Shown piece after piece: positions 22,934 through 33,983 of a stretch of 64,000 nucleotides of DNA. The position numbers and the translations under genes were made by a program. The stretch lies in the NCBI RefSeq assembly GCF_011075055.1, contig NC_058155.1, positions 10,697,537-10,761,536 of the forward strand, given 5' to 3'. Numbering within the stretch: the stretch's first letter is position 1; each line of letters begins with the position of its first letter. Below the pieces are notes generated by a model. The model was not told where the DNA came from, searched no databases, and saw only the letters and a list, made by a program, of their open reading frames with translations. Origin of the DNA: Mangifera indica. Its lineage: Eukaryota > Streptophyta > Magnoliopsida > Sapindales > Anacardiaceae.

Positions 22934-24555
22934 TCAAAGTTGAGCAAGCACATGAGTAAGTGCTTCACGAGGTCGAAATATCATCTTCATTAATTTGTGT
23001 TTCGCCACATCTTGGCTCTTCTCATCAGTCTCAGCCTCTTCCCACTCAAAGCACTGTATCAAGGTCCCCAGCGACAATGCCACAAGTCTATTGGCTAATG
23101 TTGATCCAGGGCATATCCTTCTTCCAAAACCAAATGGGACAAATTTAAACCCTCCCTTTTCTTTTTCAATCTCTTGGAAACGCTCAGGCATGAATTTGTT
23201 GGGCTCTGTCCACAACTCGGGGTCCCTGTGCAGGCTATATATGTTCACCATCAACTGCGTGCCGTGCGGGATGTGGTACCCTCCGATCGAGCAGTCCTCC
23301 GATGACTCGCGTGGAGGTAAAGTCGATACCACATCAAGTCTGAGGGTCTCATTAATAATGCAATGAAGGAATGGAAGATTAGGAAGGTCCTCCTCATTCA
23401 ACAGTCTGGATTGTCCAACCACTTTGTCAATCTCGTCCCTTGCTTTCCTCAGGTTCTCTGGATTTGACATGAGCTGTAAAATAGCTGCTTGCATTGTGAG
23501 CACCGTCGTGTGTGTGCCCGCTATCAGCATTGCCTGAAAAACCAGTCACCAGCGTCATCAAATGGCTGAAAGAATTCTATATTGAACAAAGCTGATAACG
23601 ATTGTGTTTGATTTAAAGTTGTTTCGGGCATTACCGCCATATTTCCTTTCATCACTTCATCGATGTAGAATTGGGGTTCGAATTCCTTTAGCTTCAGCAT
23701 GACATCGATGATGGATTGATCAGTCTGGCTACCGCCACTGCTAACTGAAGGAGTTTTATTTAGATTTTGATGCCCATCAAGCATGGCCTGCAAAAAAGCA
23801 TCTCTCTTTTTATGTTTGTTGTGGATTTTCTTCTCGGCTCCATGACGTGTCAACCATCTCAGAAATGGAAAGTAGTCACCCAGGGCCAATGGCTCGAAAG
23901 GACTAAACCACTGCTTAAGCTCAGCTAATTTGTCTCTGCCTCTGTCTGTGTCGATTTCATTTTCTTCAAAGCACCTATTACCTGCAACCATCTTCATTAT
24001 TACATTAAAATCCAGCATGTAAAGAAACGAACTCAGTTCCACTGTCACAACCCCTTGAGAAGATCTTTTGAAGAGATATTTTGTCATGTGTCTAATTTCT
24101 TCAGTGCGAATGTTTGAAGACATTTGCAGACGCTTTGGTGAGAATACTTCAACGGCAAAGAAGCGTCTGAGATTGCGCCAGTGATGGCCATACGGAGCTC
24201 CAAGGCCAGTGAAGTTGTACTCTAAACCCTTTCTTGAGGGCAACAGCGGACGATTGCTAAAGATTATATCATTTTTTGAGAAGCATTCTTCAATGTCTGC
24301 ACGGGTGGAGAGTACGAGTACCTGTCTGGAACCCAAGTGCAGAAGAAACAAAGGACCATACTTGTTGCAGAGATCATTAAGAACTTCATGCAAGGGCAAT
24401 TTGAAGAGCATTTTTATGTAGAGGAAATGACCTATTATAGGAAGACTAGGAGGCCTAGGCAATTTGTTTTTACGTTCAACTCTTTTAGGAACCGTGAGTT
24501 GGTAGAGAAGGAGAAGGACGGAGACCAACACAAGGATATAGTGCAGAGCTTCCAT
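22934..24555 (-). CDS. Cytochrome P450, CYP81-family-like, two exons
   Basis: Membrane-anchored heme monooxygenase of the ER; the CYP81 family acts on isoflavonoids, indole glucosinolates, lignans and herbicides, but the substrate here is unknown. Exons are 24555-23635 and 23533-22934, giving 506 residues with a 101-bp phase-0 intron at the position usual in A-type P450s. Residues 1-20 form the hydrophobic anchor, followed by the proline hinge LPRPPSLPIIGH. ETLRL is the ExxR of the K helix, FMPERF the PERF motif, and FGFGRRICPG carries the heme Cys near 448. PPRESSEDCSIGGYHIP fits CYP81. The I-helix reads AGTHTT, with His where Asp or Glu is normal, and the usual EWA after it is missing. The start is the ATG 46 bases below a TATATAAA box; an upstream in-frame ATG at 24636 lies above that box. 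Confidence 0.92.
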
Positions 24556-24600
24556 GGCGGGGTCAACTAAAACATGAGATATACAATGGAAACATGGCTT

Positions 24601-24608
24601 TTTATATA
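24601..24608 (-). promoter_or_regulatory. TATA box of the P450 gene
   Basis: TATATAAA on the minus strand, about 46 bases upstream of the ATG at 24555. This spacing implies a short 5' leader and supports the chosen start over the upstream in-frame Met codon. Confidence 0.6.
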
Positions 24609-25087
24609 CAATGGAAATCTTCAATACTATCGACATGAGAGAAATTTGATGTCACTTTCTCTTTATCGTTTTTATCATCATCACCCTTGGTCGTATGTTG
24701 TGCTTCCATTGGTCTTTTTTTAAGTTTACAGATATGATCGGCTCTTTCACTCTGACAAACGGCACAAGATACCACATATATAGAAACTGCCTTGGATCGG
24801 CTTCTAGAGAGTGAATCACTAGTAATCAACGCTGCCAAGTATGACATGCACTAGACTCTTTGGATTTGTAGAAATAAAAATCGTCTAAAGAAGATGCTTC
24901 CGGCATAAGTAAAATTGATTTTACCTTATTACTGTGACCTTAAAAAAAACCTCCTCTTGCTTTCCCTTTTGGAAAGAGGAATTGTGTACTGATCGGCTGT
25001 AACCAAGCTTAATTATCTCATATTACTGCTATGACTTTGTCCTCTGTAATTGCATACCATGGAGATGAAAGAGCACATTACAAGACA
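24609..25087. other. P450 upstream region up to the retrotransposon
   Basis: About 480 bp between the P450 TATA box and the retrotransposon target duplication. The short frame at 24602-24847 (-) has no recognisable features. Upstream control elements of the P450 now lie within half a kilobase of an LTR. Confidence 0.4.
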
Positions 25088-25092
25088 TGATA

Positions 25093-28000
25093 TGTAACAT
25101 CCCTCCCTAGAAGTACTACCCATCAAAGGAGAAATGTTACGAATTAATATTCGTAGCGTCTATATTTTTTTTTTCTTTTTAAAAATACTTTAAAATAAAC
25201 GCATCATTAAAAGTGTTTAGGAAGTATTCCAAGAAAACTAAAAATCTAGAAGCGAACAAAAGATGTATATACTCATATGAAGACTCATCTGAAAGTATCT
25301 GAAAATAGGGAGTAATCATATGTAACTGTACCATAATCTCAAAAGTCAAAAGTCCATAAGATCATGCTACTGTATGCATATAATAAAAACCAGAGATAAC
25401 CTGCTCCAGCTGGATCTACCTACGCTGACCTGACCCTGCCTCGCAGCTACCTCGATCACCTGTACCTGCAGTCAGGAAAGAAAAGGGAGTGAGTGATAAG
25501 AACACTCAGTAAGGGGAAAAATTAAGTAAACTATCCTTTTTTCCTGTTCAAACTCACTTTTGGGACTCAACCCCACATCCTAACCTCTATAAGAGATTGA
25601 GGGGGTAATTTAGTTCACTCTTTACTATTTGGGTTATACTTTGTCCCATCTGGTGTCTATTTAATACTTTATAGAAGCTAACTATAGGGATTTGACACTT
25701 TTTTTTTTTTAAGCTCAAGCTCTTTTTCTTTCACTACACTATTTCTGACTCTGAATTAAGCTCTACTGCGAGCATGCTCTACTGCGAGCGGACCCTACTG
25801 GGGGTCTATGTCCTACTACGGACGTGTCCTACTGCGGACGTGCCCTACTGCGAGCGGTGTAGTGTAAAGTGCCCCCTCATAGTTTATAGCATACATACGG
25901 GTCTTATATTTTTACTACATTTGCTTCCATTTAATTTTATGGCCAAACGACTATTTCCCACCCAAGGTATGCTGTAATGACAAGTTTCCCCCCTTTAACT
26001 ATGGAAATACCAAACACCCACCCATGGCCAGTTAAATTTAACAGAACCCTAACGCCTGAAAATTTTATCTCCTTTTGCCCCCCTAAAGTTTGAAAACAAA
26101 AATTTCCCCCCAGCCTAAGTTTAAGAAAATGGCAGTTTCACCCTAGGGTTTGGTTTTGAAATCTCCGGCGACCTCTCCGGCTCCGTTGCCGACGGCTTCT
26201 CCCTCCCGAAGAATCCTCTCCTTCCGGTGATCGGTTTCCTCCCATTTGGAGGCCCGATCGTCGCCGGAAAAGCGGTGGGAGACGAAGAACTTCGTCGGGG
26301 AAGACGAAGTTCTTCGTCTTCCCAGACGAAGACGAAGACGACGGCTTCGTCTTCGTCTGGGAAGACGAAGAACTTCGTCTTCCCCGACGAAGTTCTTCGT
26401 CTCCCACCGCTTTTCCGGCGACGATCGGGCCTCCAAATGGGAGGAAACCGATCACCGGAAGGAGAGGATTCTTCGGGAGGGAGAAGCCGTCGGCAACGGA
26501 GCCGGAGAGGTCGCCGGAGATTTCAAAACCAAACCCTAGGGTGAAACTGCCATTTTCTTAAACTTAGGCTGGGGGGAAATTTTTGTTTTCAAACTTTAGG
26601 GGGGCAAAAGGAAATTATATTTTAGTTTATTTTTTAATATTATAGAGAAAATGACAATTTTACCCTTAACCCCGTTACTTTTAACTGGCCATGGGTGGGT
26701 GTTTGGTATTTCCATAGTTAAAGGGGGGAAACTTGTCATTACAGCATACCTTGGGTGGGAAATAGTCGTTTGGCCTAATTTTATTCATAACTCACCAGAC
26801 ATTACTCTTGGGACGACCCCTAAATCTTGAGTCCTAAATTCTTTTTCTTATTTTTCTTTCTTTTTCTTTCCTTCTTTTCTTTTCTTTCCTTTCCTTTCCT
26901 TTCTTTCCTTTCTTCCTCCTTTTCTTTCTTTCTTTCTTTCTTTCCTTCTTTCCTTCTTTCTTTCCTGCCCAAAATTGCAAAACACTGTTCACAGAACAGT
27001 CATTTAACAGGGCAACCTTCTTTTTCATACAATTTAACATCCCAAACGGTTTCTAATTCATACAAGCTATATATCATTGGAAAGAGGATTCAAAGAGCTT
27101 TCCAACGACCTATAATAGCACTCATAATTCATTCCATCAGGCAGTCAAAACAGCAGATAAAGTCAGTGGCAAAAACTGCCTCCCCTGTTTTTCTTTAGTA
27201 AAACAGTCCTTTCGGTTTATACAATCTTTAACAGTCCAAATGATCTCTAATTCATACAAGCTATATATCATTGGAAAGAGGATTCAAAGAGCTTTCCAAC
27301 GACCTATAATAGCACTCATAATTCATTCAATCAGGTAGTCAAAACAGCAGATAAAGTCAGTGGCAAAAACTGCCTCCCCTGTTTTTCTTTAGTAAAACAG
27401 TTCTTTCGGTTTATACAATCTTTAACAGTCCAAATGATATCTAATTCAACAAGCTATATATCATTGGAAAGAGGATTCAAAGAGCTTTCCAACATATAAT
27501 AGCACTCATAATTCATTCAATAAGGCAGCCAAAACATGAGACGAACTCAGTGGCAAAAACTGTAAATATTCTGTAACTTTCTGCCATGAACAAAATCACA
27601 TACATAGACATCCCAAATGGCAAAACAACATTCCTCAACATCAAAATCAACATATATAATATAGATCTAAGGAACCAAAAGCCTAAAACATGTCACATAA
27701 CAAGGAGGAAACCCCTTACCTTGCTTTAAGCCAAATCTTTGAAAGTTGGCTTCCTCCTCTTTGTTTTGCTTCCTTTATCACCAAAATCACTTTTAATCAA
27801 TACCAAAACACTCTAACATATTCACATAACATGCATATAAACATAGATAAAAGAAGAAGGAAGGAGATCTTTGGTTACCAAAGCTTCCAAGTGCTTCCTT
27901 TTCTTTTCTTATCTTCCAACTCCCTCAAATCCTTCCTTTTTCTTCAAGAAAACAAAGAAAAATATGAAGAATGTGGCTGCTGGAGAATGAACGAAAAATG

Positions 28001-28207
28001 ATGGAAAAGTCTTGGTTTTGCCTTTTATTTTTCTCCCTTGATCTTATCTCCTCCTCTTTTTTCTTTTCCCCTTTTTGACTTTTTGTATTTATATATATAT
28101 ATATATATATAAATCACACCCATACTTATATATATTTAAAATAAGAAAAATCTCAAAACAGGGTCAAAAGACATAATTACCCCTGGAATATACCTGAGGG
28201 TATTACA
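25093..28207 (-). repeat. LTR A, 3' LTR of the outer element
   Basis: It begins TGTAACATCC and ends GGTATTACA on the plus strand, giving TG...CA ends. The length is 3115 bp, or about 2271 bp without the foldback insertion and its duplication. It pairs with LTR D by shared variants, with at least 17 substitutions noticed between them. It contains the GC-rich CTACTGCGG short repeats (25761-25860), a TTTC-rich tract (about 26840-26965) and 194-bp tandem units (from 27057). Confidence 0.92.
25941..26775. mobile_element. Foldback Mutator-like MITE, 835 bp near-perfect palindrome
   Basis: Both ends read inward GGCCAAACGACTATTTCCCA, and the outer terminal repeats match for roughly 90 bp before the arms diverge. 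The nonamer TAATTTTAT flanks it (25932-25940 and 26776-26784). The same site in LTRs B, C and D is uninterrupted, with a single TAATTTTAT. The interior is GC-rich and palindromic around about 26341, with runs of GACGAAG and CTTCGTC, so a transcript would fold into one long hairpin. The right arm carries an extra AT-rich stretch of some 30 bp. Mirror-image frames on both strands follow from the palindrome and are not genes. Confidence 0.92.
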
Positions 28208-28243
28208 ACTCTTCCCTCCTCACAAAAATTCCGTCCTCGGAAT

Positions 28244-31200
28244 TCACAAAAACAACTCTGGATGCTTCTCCTTCATGGTTTGCTCCATTTCCCAGGTAGC
28301 CTCCTCTAACTTCTGGCTTCTCCACAAGACTTTTACTAGAGGAATCTGTCGGTTCCTTAGTTGTTTAATTCTTCTGTCAAGTATCTGAATCGGTTTTTCT
28401 TCATAACTAAGGTCTTCTGATAACTTAATATCTTCTGTATTCACAACCTGGGAATGATCACCAAGACATTTTCTTAACGATGAGACATGAAATACATCAT
28501 GAATCCGGTCCATACTCGCTGGTAAGGCTAATCTGTAAGCCACTTTACCAACTCTCTCAAGTATCTCATATGGACCAATAAATCTGGGAGCTAGCTTTCC
28601 CTTCTTTCCGAATCTCATCAAATGCTTGAATGGAGCAACCTTTACAAATACAAATTCACCTACATTGAATTCCAAGTCTCGACGTCGATGATCTGCATAG
28701 CTTTTCTGTCGATCTTGAGCCTGTTTTATTCTCTGCCTGATCAGTTGGACATCATCAATCATTTTCTGGGTCAATTCGGGCCCAAGGGATCGGGATAACA
28801 CATCTCTCTCTCCTATCTCATCCCAGTGAAGAGGAGAACGACACCTCCTACCATATAATGCCTTATAAGGTGCCATCTGAATAGTCGTCTGGTAGCTATT
28901 ATTGTAAGCAAACTCCACCAAGGGCAACATTTCTACCCACGTGGCTTTATGATCTAGGCAACAAGCTCTCAACATGTCTTCCAAAATCTGATTAACCTTC
29001 TCCGTCTGACCATCTGTCTGAGGATGATAAGCTGTACTAAATGCCAAATTAGTACCCAAGGATCTTTGGAGACTCTTCCAGAAAGCTGATACAAATCTTG
29101 TATCACGATCAGATACTATGGTCCTGGGTACACCATGTAATCTAATAATCTCCCTAACATATAATCTCCCCAACTGATCTGTGGTAGTAGTATCTTTGAT
29201 GGACAGGAAATGAGCTGACTTGGTTAATCTATCAACAATCACCCAAATAGCATTACATCCATTCTGAGCTCTAGGGAGTCCACTAATGAAATCCATGGAG
29301 ATATACTCCCATTTCCATTCTGGAATAGGTAGAGGCTGAAGTAACCCTGCAGGTCTCTGGTGTTCGGCCTTAATTTGCTGACAGGTGAGACATCTAGTAA
29401 CAAACTCACCTATATCCTTTTTCATGCCTGACCACCAAAAATGTCTTTTTAAATCTTAATACATCTTTACACCCTCAGGGTGGGCAGTGTAAAGAGAACT
29501 ATGAGCCTCTGTAAGAATTTTCTGTCTCAAATCAGTTATCTGGGGAACATATACTCGATCTCTGAATTTGAGAATTTTATTCGATACTTGAAAATCTATC
29601 TCAAGACCCTCTTGAACCTTTTGAAGTTTCTGTTGACACCATTCATCTTGTGTCTGAGCCTCTTGAATCTCATCTAGGAGAGTGGATTGAATCTCTAACC
29701 TGGTGAGGGCCCCAATCACAAGCTCAATCTGTTCTCGGTCCATCTCTCTCTGAATTTCTCTCTGGACCGTCAGTTGTGATATCATTACATTTCTACTGAG
29801 GGCATCTGCAACTACATTAGCCTTGCCTGGATGGTACTTAATATCACAGTCATAGTCTTTTACTAACTCGAGCCATCGCCTCTGTCTCATATTTAACTCC
29901 TTCTGAGTGAAGAAATATCTGAGACTCTTATGGTCAGTATAAATATTACATTTTACCCCATACAAATAGTGTCTCCAAATTTTCAAAGCAAAAACCACTG
30001 CTGCTAACTCCAAATCATGAGTGGGGTATCGTGTTTCAAATTCTTTCAATTGTCTTGAGGCATATGCTATCACCTTGCCTCGCTGCATCAACACTGCTCC
30101 TAAACCACCATGTGAGGCATCCGTGTATAAATCATACTCAACTCCTTCCTCTGGGAGTGATAACACTGGAGCAGTAGTCAATCTTCTTTTCAATTCTTGA
30201 AAGCTTGTCTCACAGGCATCCGACCACTGAAATGGTATTGTTTTCTTTGTGAGGGTTGTAAGAGGTCTAGCTAATCTGGCAAATCCTTCCACAAACCTCC
30301 GATAATACCCTGCCAAACCTAGGAAACTACGAACCTCTTTGACTGTCTTTAGTCTTTGCCATTCAACTATTGCCTCAATCTTACTAGGATCCACTGATAT
30401 ACCCTCTGCTGAAATCACATGCCCCAAAAAGGTAACTCTGTCTAGCCAAAATTCACATTTTGAGAATTTGGCATATAGTTGTTTCTCTCTCAATCTCTGA
30501 AGGGTAAACCTCAAGTGTTGTTCATGCTCCTCTCGACTGCAAGAATATACTAAGATATCATCAATGAATACCACAATAAATTTATCCAGGCAGTCATGAA
30601 ATACCCTATTCATCAAATCCATAAATACTGCAGGGGCATTTGTCAATCCGAATGGCATCACTACAAACTCAAAGTGGCCATACCTCGTTCGAAAAGCTGT
30701 CTTGGGTATATCCTTCTCTGTCACTCTCACCTGGTGATAACCAGATCTCAAATCTATCTTGGAGAAGACCACGGATCCCTTCAACTGATCAAATAAATCA
30801 TCAATCCTGGGTAACGGGTACTTGTTCTTAACTGTGGCCTTATTTAGCTCTCTGTAATCAATACACATTCTCATAGACCCGTCTTTCTTTTTCACAAATA
30901 GAATGGGAGCTCCCCAAGGAGAATGGCTCGGTCTGATAAAACCATGATCTAATAACTCTTGAAGCTGCTTTTTCAATTCTTGTAACTCGACAGGGGCCAT
31001 TCGATAGGGTGCTCTTGAAATAGGTGCTGTGTCAGGTGCCAACTCTATGCTAAACTCAATCTCTCTCTCGGGAGCTAATCCCGGTAGCTCACTTGGAAAC
31101 ACATTTGGAAACTCACGTACCACTGGTGTTTCCTCAATAGTTGGGTCTGACTCAACCTTGCTCACTATATGAGCCAAATATCCTGTACACCATTTTTTCA

Positions 31201-31636
31201 ACATTTTACTAGCTTTTAACATACTGATCATTAAACTCCGGATATGACCCTCACCGAACTCAAATTGATCTCCAGAGTCTAGGTTAAATCTCACTTTCTT
31301 CTTTTTACAATCAATTTCAGCTCCATATCTCCCCAAAAAGTCCATCTCTAAAATCATGTCAAAATCTGGCATTTCAAACACAATCAGGTCCACTAGTAAC
31401 TTTCGACCCTGAATCATAATACTCTGTCCTAGTAGCATCATCTCACTAATGACTGACCCCCCATCAGACAACTCAATCATAATCCTCTAGGCTATTCTAA
31501 CAGGTTGTAACTTTAACCTCTCAAGCAAACTTTTGGCTATAAAACAATGAGTAGCCCCACAATCAATTAAAACATAAATAGGAGTATCAAGATAGAGAAT
31601 CTGACCCGTAACTGCTGATGGGTTAGCCTCTGCTGG
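28244..31636 (-). pseudogene. Outer element pol portion, broken
   Basis: Protease remnant, reverse transcriptase, RNase H, integrase and C-terminal chromodomain-like region of the outer element. The frame matches the inner copy but has two in-frame stops: TAG at 31489-31487, just after the protease, and TAA at 29458-29456, in the integrase zinc-finger region. At 31636 it is cut by the inner element; the gag half is at 41011-42149. Both stops fall where the inner copy has glutamine codons, consistent with C-to-T change. The RT catalytic FIDD and the integrase core are still readable. Confidence 0.9.
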
Positions 31637-32298
31637 TGTAACATCCCTCCCTAGAAGTACTACCCACCGAAGGAGGAATGTTACGAATTAATATTCGTAG
31701 CATCTATTTTTTTTCTTTTTAAAAATACTTTAAAATAAACGCATCATTAAAAGTGTTTAGGAAGTATACCACGAAAACTAAAAATCTGGAAGCGAACAAA
31801 AGATGTATATACTCATATGAAGACTCATCTGAAAGTATCTGAAAACAGGGAGTAATCATATGTAACTGTACCATAATCTCAAAAAGTCAAAAGTCCATAA
31901 GAACATGCTACTGTATGCATGTAATAAAAACCAGAGATAACCTGCTCCAGCCGGATCTACCTACGCTGACCTGACCCTGCCTCGCAGCTACCTCGATCAC
32001 CTGTACCTGCAATCAGGAAAGAAAAGGGAGTGAGTGATAAGAACACTCAGTAAGGGGAAAAATTAAGTAAACTATCCTTTTTTTTTCCTGTTCTAACTCA
32101 CTTTTGGGACTCAACCTCACATCCTAACCTCTATAAGAGATTGAGGGGATAATTTAGTTCACTCTTTACTATTTGGGTCATACTTTGTCCCATCTGGTGT
32201 CTATTTAATACTTTCTGGAAGCTAACTATAGGGATTTGACACTTTTCTAAGCTCAAGCTCTTTTTCTTTCACTACACTATTTCTGAATCTGAATTGAG

Positions 32299-32398
32299 CT
32301 CTACTGCGAGCATGCTCTACTGCGAGCGGACCCTACTGGGGGTCTATGTCCTACTACGGACGTGTCCTACTGCGGACGTGCCCTACTGCGGGCGGTGT
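32299..32398. repeat. GC-rich short tandem repeats within the LTR
   Basis: Six diverged units of about 16-18 bp, each beginning CTACT (such as CTACTGCGAGC and CTACTACGGACGTGTC), in an otherwise AT-rich LTR. The same array occurs in LTR A (25761-25860), LTR C (39360-39459) and LTR D (43004-43103). Confidence 0.75.
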
Positions 32399-32744
32399 AG
32401 TGTAAAGTGCCCCCTCATAGTTTATAGCATACATACGGGTCTTATATTTTACTAAATTTGCTTCCATTTAATTTTATTCATAACTCACCAGACATTACTC
32501 TTGGGACGACCCCTAAATCTTGCGTCCCAAATTCTTTTTCTTATTTTTCTTTCTTTTTCTTTCCTTCTTTTCTTTCCTTTCCTTTCCTTTCTTTCCTTTC
32601 TTCTTCCTTTTCTTTCTTTCTTTCTTTCTTTCTTTCTTTCCTTCTTTCTTTCCTGCCCAGAATTGCGAAACACTGTTCACAGAACAGTCATTTAACAGGG
32701 CAACCTTCTTTTTCATACAATTTAACATCCCAAACGGTTTCTAA

Positions 32745-33270
32745 TTCATACAAGCTATATATCGTTGAAAAGAGGATTCAAAGATCTTTCCAACGACCTA
32801 TAATAGCACTCATAATTCATTCAATCAGGCAGTCAAAACAGCAGATAAATTCAGTGGCAAAAACTGCCTCCCCTGTTTTTCTTTAGTAAAACAGTCCTTT
32901 CGGTTTATACAATCTTTAACAGTCAAAATGATCTCTAATTCATACAAGCTATATATCCTTGGAAAGAGGATTCAAAGATCTTTCCAACAAGATATAATAG
33001 CACTCATAATTCATTCAATCAGGCAGTCAAAACAGCAGATAAATTCAGTGGCAAAAACTGCCTCCCCTGTTTTTCTTTAGTAAAACAGTTCTTTCGGTTT
33101 ATACAATCTTTAACAGTCCAAATGATCTCTAATTTATACAAGCTATATATCATTGGAAAGAGGATTCAAATATCTTTCCAACAAGATATAATAGCACTCA
33201 TAATTCATTCAATCAGGCAGCCAAAACATGGGACGAACTCAGTGGCAAAAACTGTAAATATTCTGTAACT
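32745..33270. repeat. 194-bp tandem units within the LTR
   Basis: Units start at 32745, 32939 and 33133, each beginning with the TACAAGCTATATATC region and running through AAAAACTGCC. The third is partial. Equivalent arrays start at 27057 (LTR A), 39806 (LTR C) and 43456 (LTR D). Confidence 0.8.
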
Positions 33271-33949
33271 TTCTGCCATGAACCAAAATCACATACATAG
33301 ACATCCCAAATGGCAAAACAACATTCCTCAACATCAAAATCAACATATATAATATAGATCTAAGGAACCAAAACCCTAAAACATATCACATATCAAGGAG
33401 GAAACCCCTTACCTTGCTTTAAGCCAAATCTTGGAAAGTTGGCTTCCTCCTCTTTGTTTTGCTTCCTTTATCACCAAGATCACTTTAAATCAATACCAAA
33501 ACACTCTAACATATTCACATAACATGCATATAAACATAGATAAAAGAAGAAGGAAGGAGATCTTTGGTTACCAAAGCTTCCAAGTGCTTCCTTTTCTTTT
33601 CTTTTCTTTTCTTATCTTCCAACTCCCTCAAATCCTTCCTTTTTCTTCAAGAAAGCAAAGGAAAGTATGAAGAATGTGGCTGCTGGAGCTTTTTACGGAA
33701 GAAGATGCAAAATGGTGGAAAAGTCTTCTCTTTCTCTTTATCTAATAAGCCTTATCTCTTTCTCTTTTTCTCTTTTCCCTTTTTGCCCTTTTTTGCATTT
33801 ATATATATATATATATTTATTTATTTATGCATATACATATATATATATATAAAGCACACCCCTACATATATATATTTAAAATAAGAAAAATCTCAAAACA
33901 GGGTCAAAAGACATAATTGCCCCTGGAATATACCTGAGGGTATTACAAC

Positions 33950-33960
33950 TCTTCCCCCCT
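33950..33960 (-). other. Polypurine tract of the inner element
   Basis: On the minus strand, AGGGGGGAAGA lies two bases before the 3' LTR start TGTAATACCC. This is the expected position for plus-strand priming in an LTR element. Confidence 0.75.
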
Positions 33961-33983
33961 CACAAGAATTCTGTCCTCGGAAT

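Larger units (their letters stand above)
31637..33947 (-). repeat. LTR B, 3' LTR of the inner element
   Basis: 2311 bp with TG...CA ends. On the minus strand it starts TGTAATACCC, just after a polypurine tract (about 33950-33960), and ends GGGATGTTACA. It contains GC-rich CTACTGCGG repeats (32299-32398), a TTTC-rich tract (about 32530-32655) and about 2.7 tandem units of 194 bp. Confidence 0.93.

Noticed and set aside
24556..24636. Upstream in-frame start for the P450
   Set aside because: It lies above the TATA box and would put a non-hydrophobic leader before the membrane anchor.
26138..26544. Two pairs of similar protein frames on opposite strands (Arg/Ser-rich)
   Set aside because: They are mirror images produced by the palindrome of the foldback element; no independent coding evidence exists.
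26827..27198. Phe/Ser-rich and Lys/Arg-rich frames over the LTR, also at 32458, 39519 and 43226
   Set aside because: They translate the TTTC-rich microsatellite and LTR sequence, recur in all four LTRs, and have no domain.
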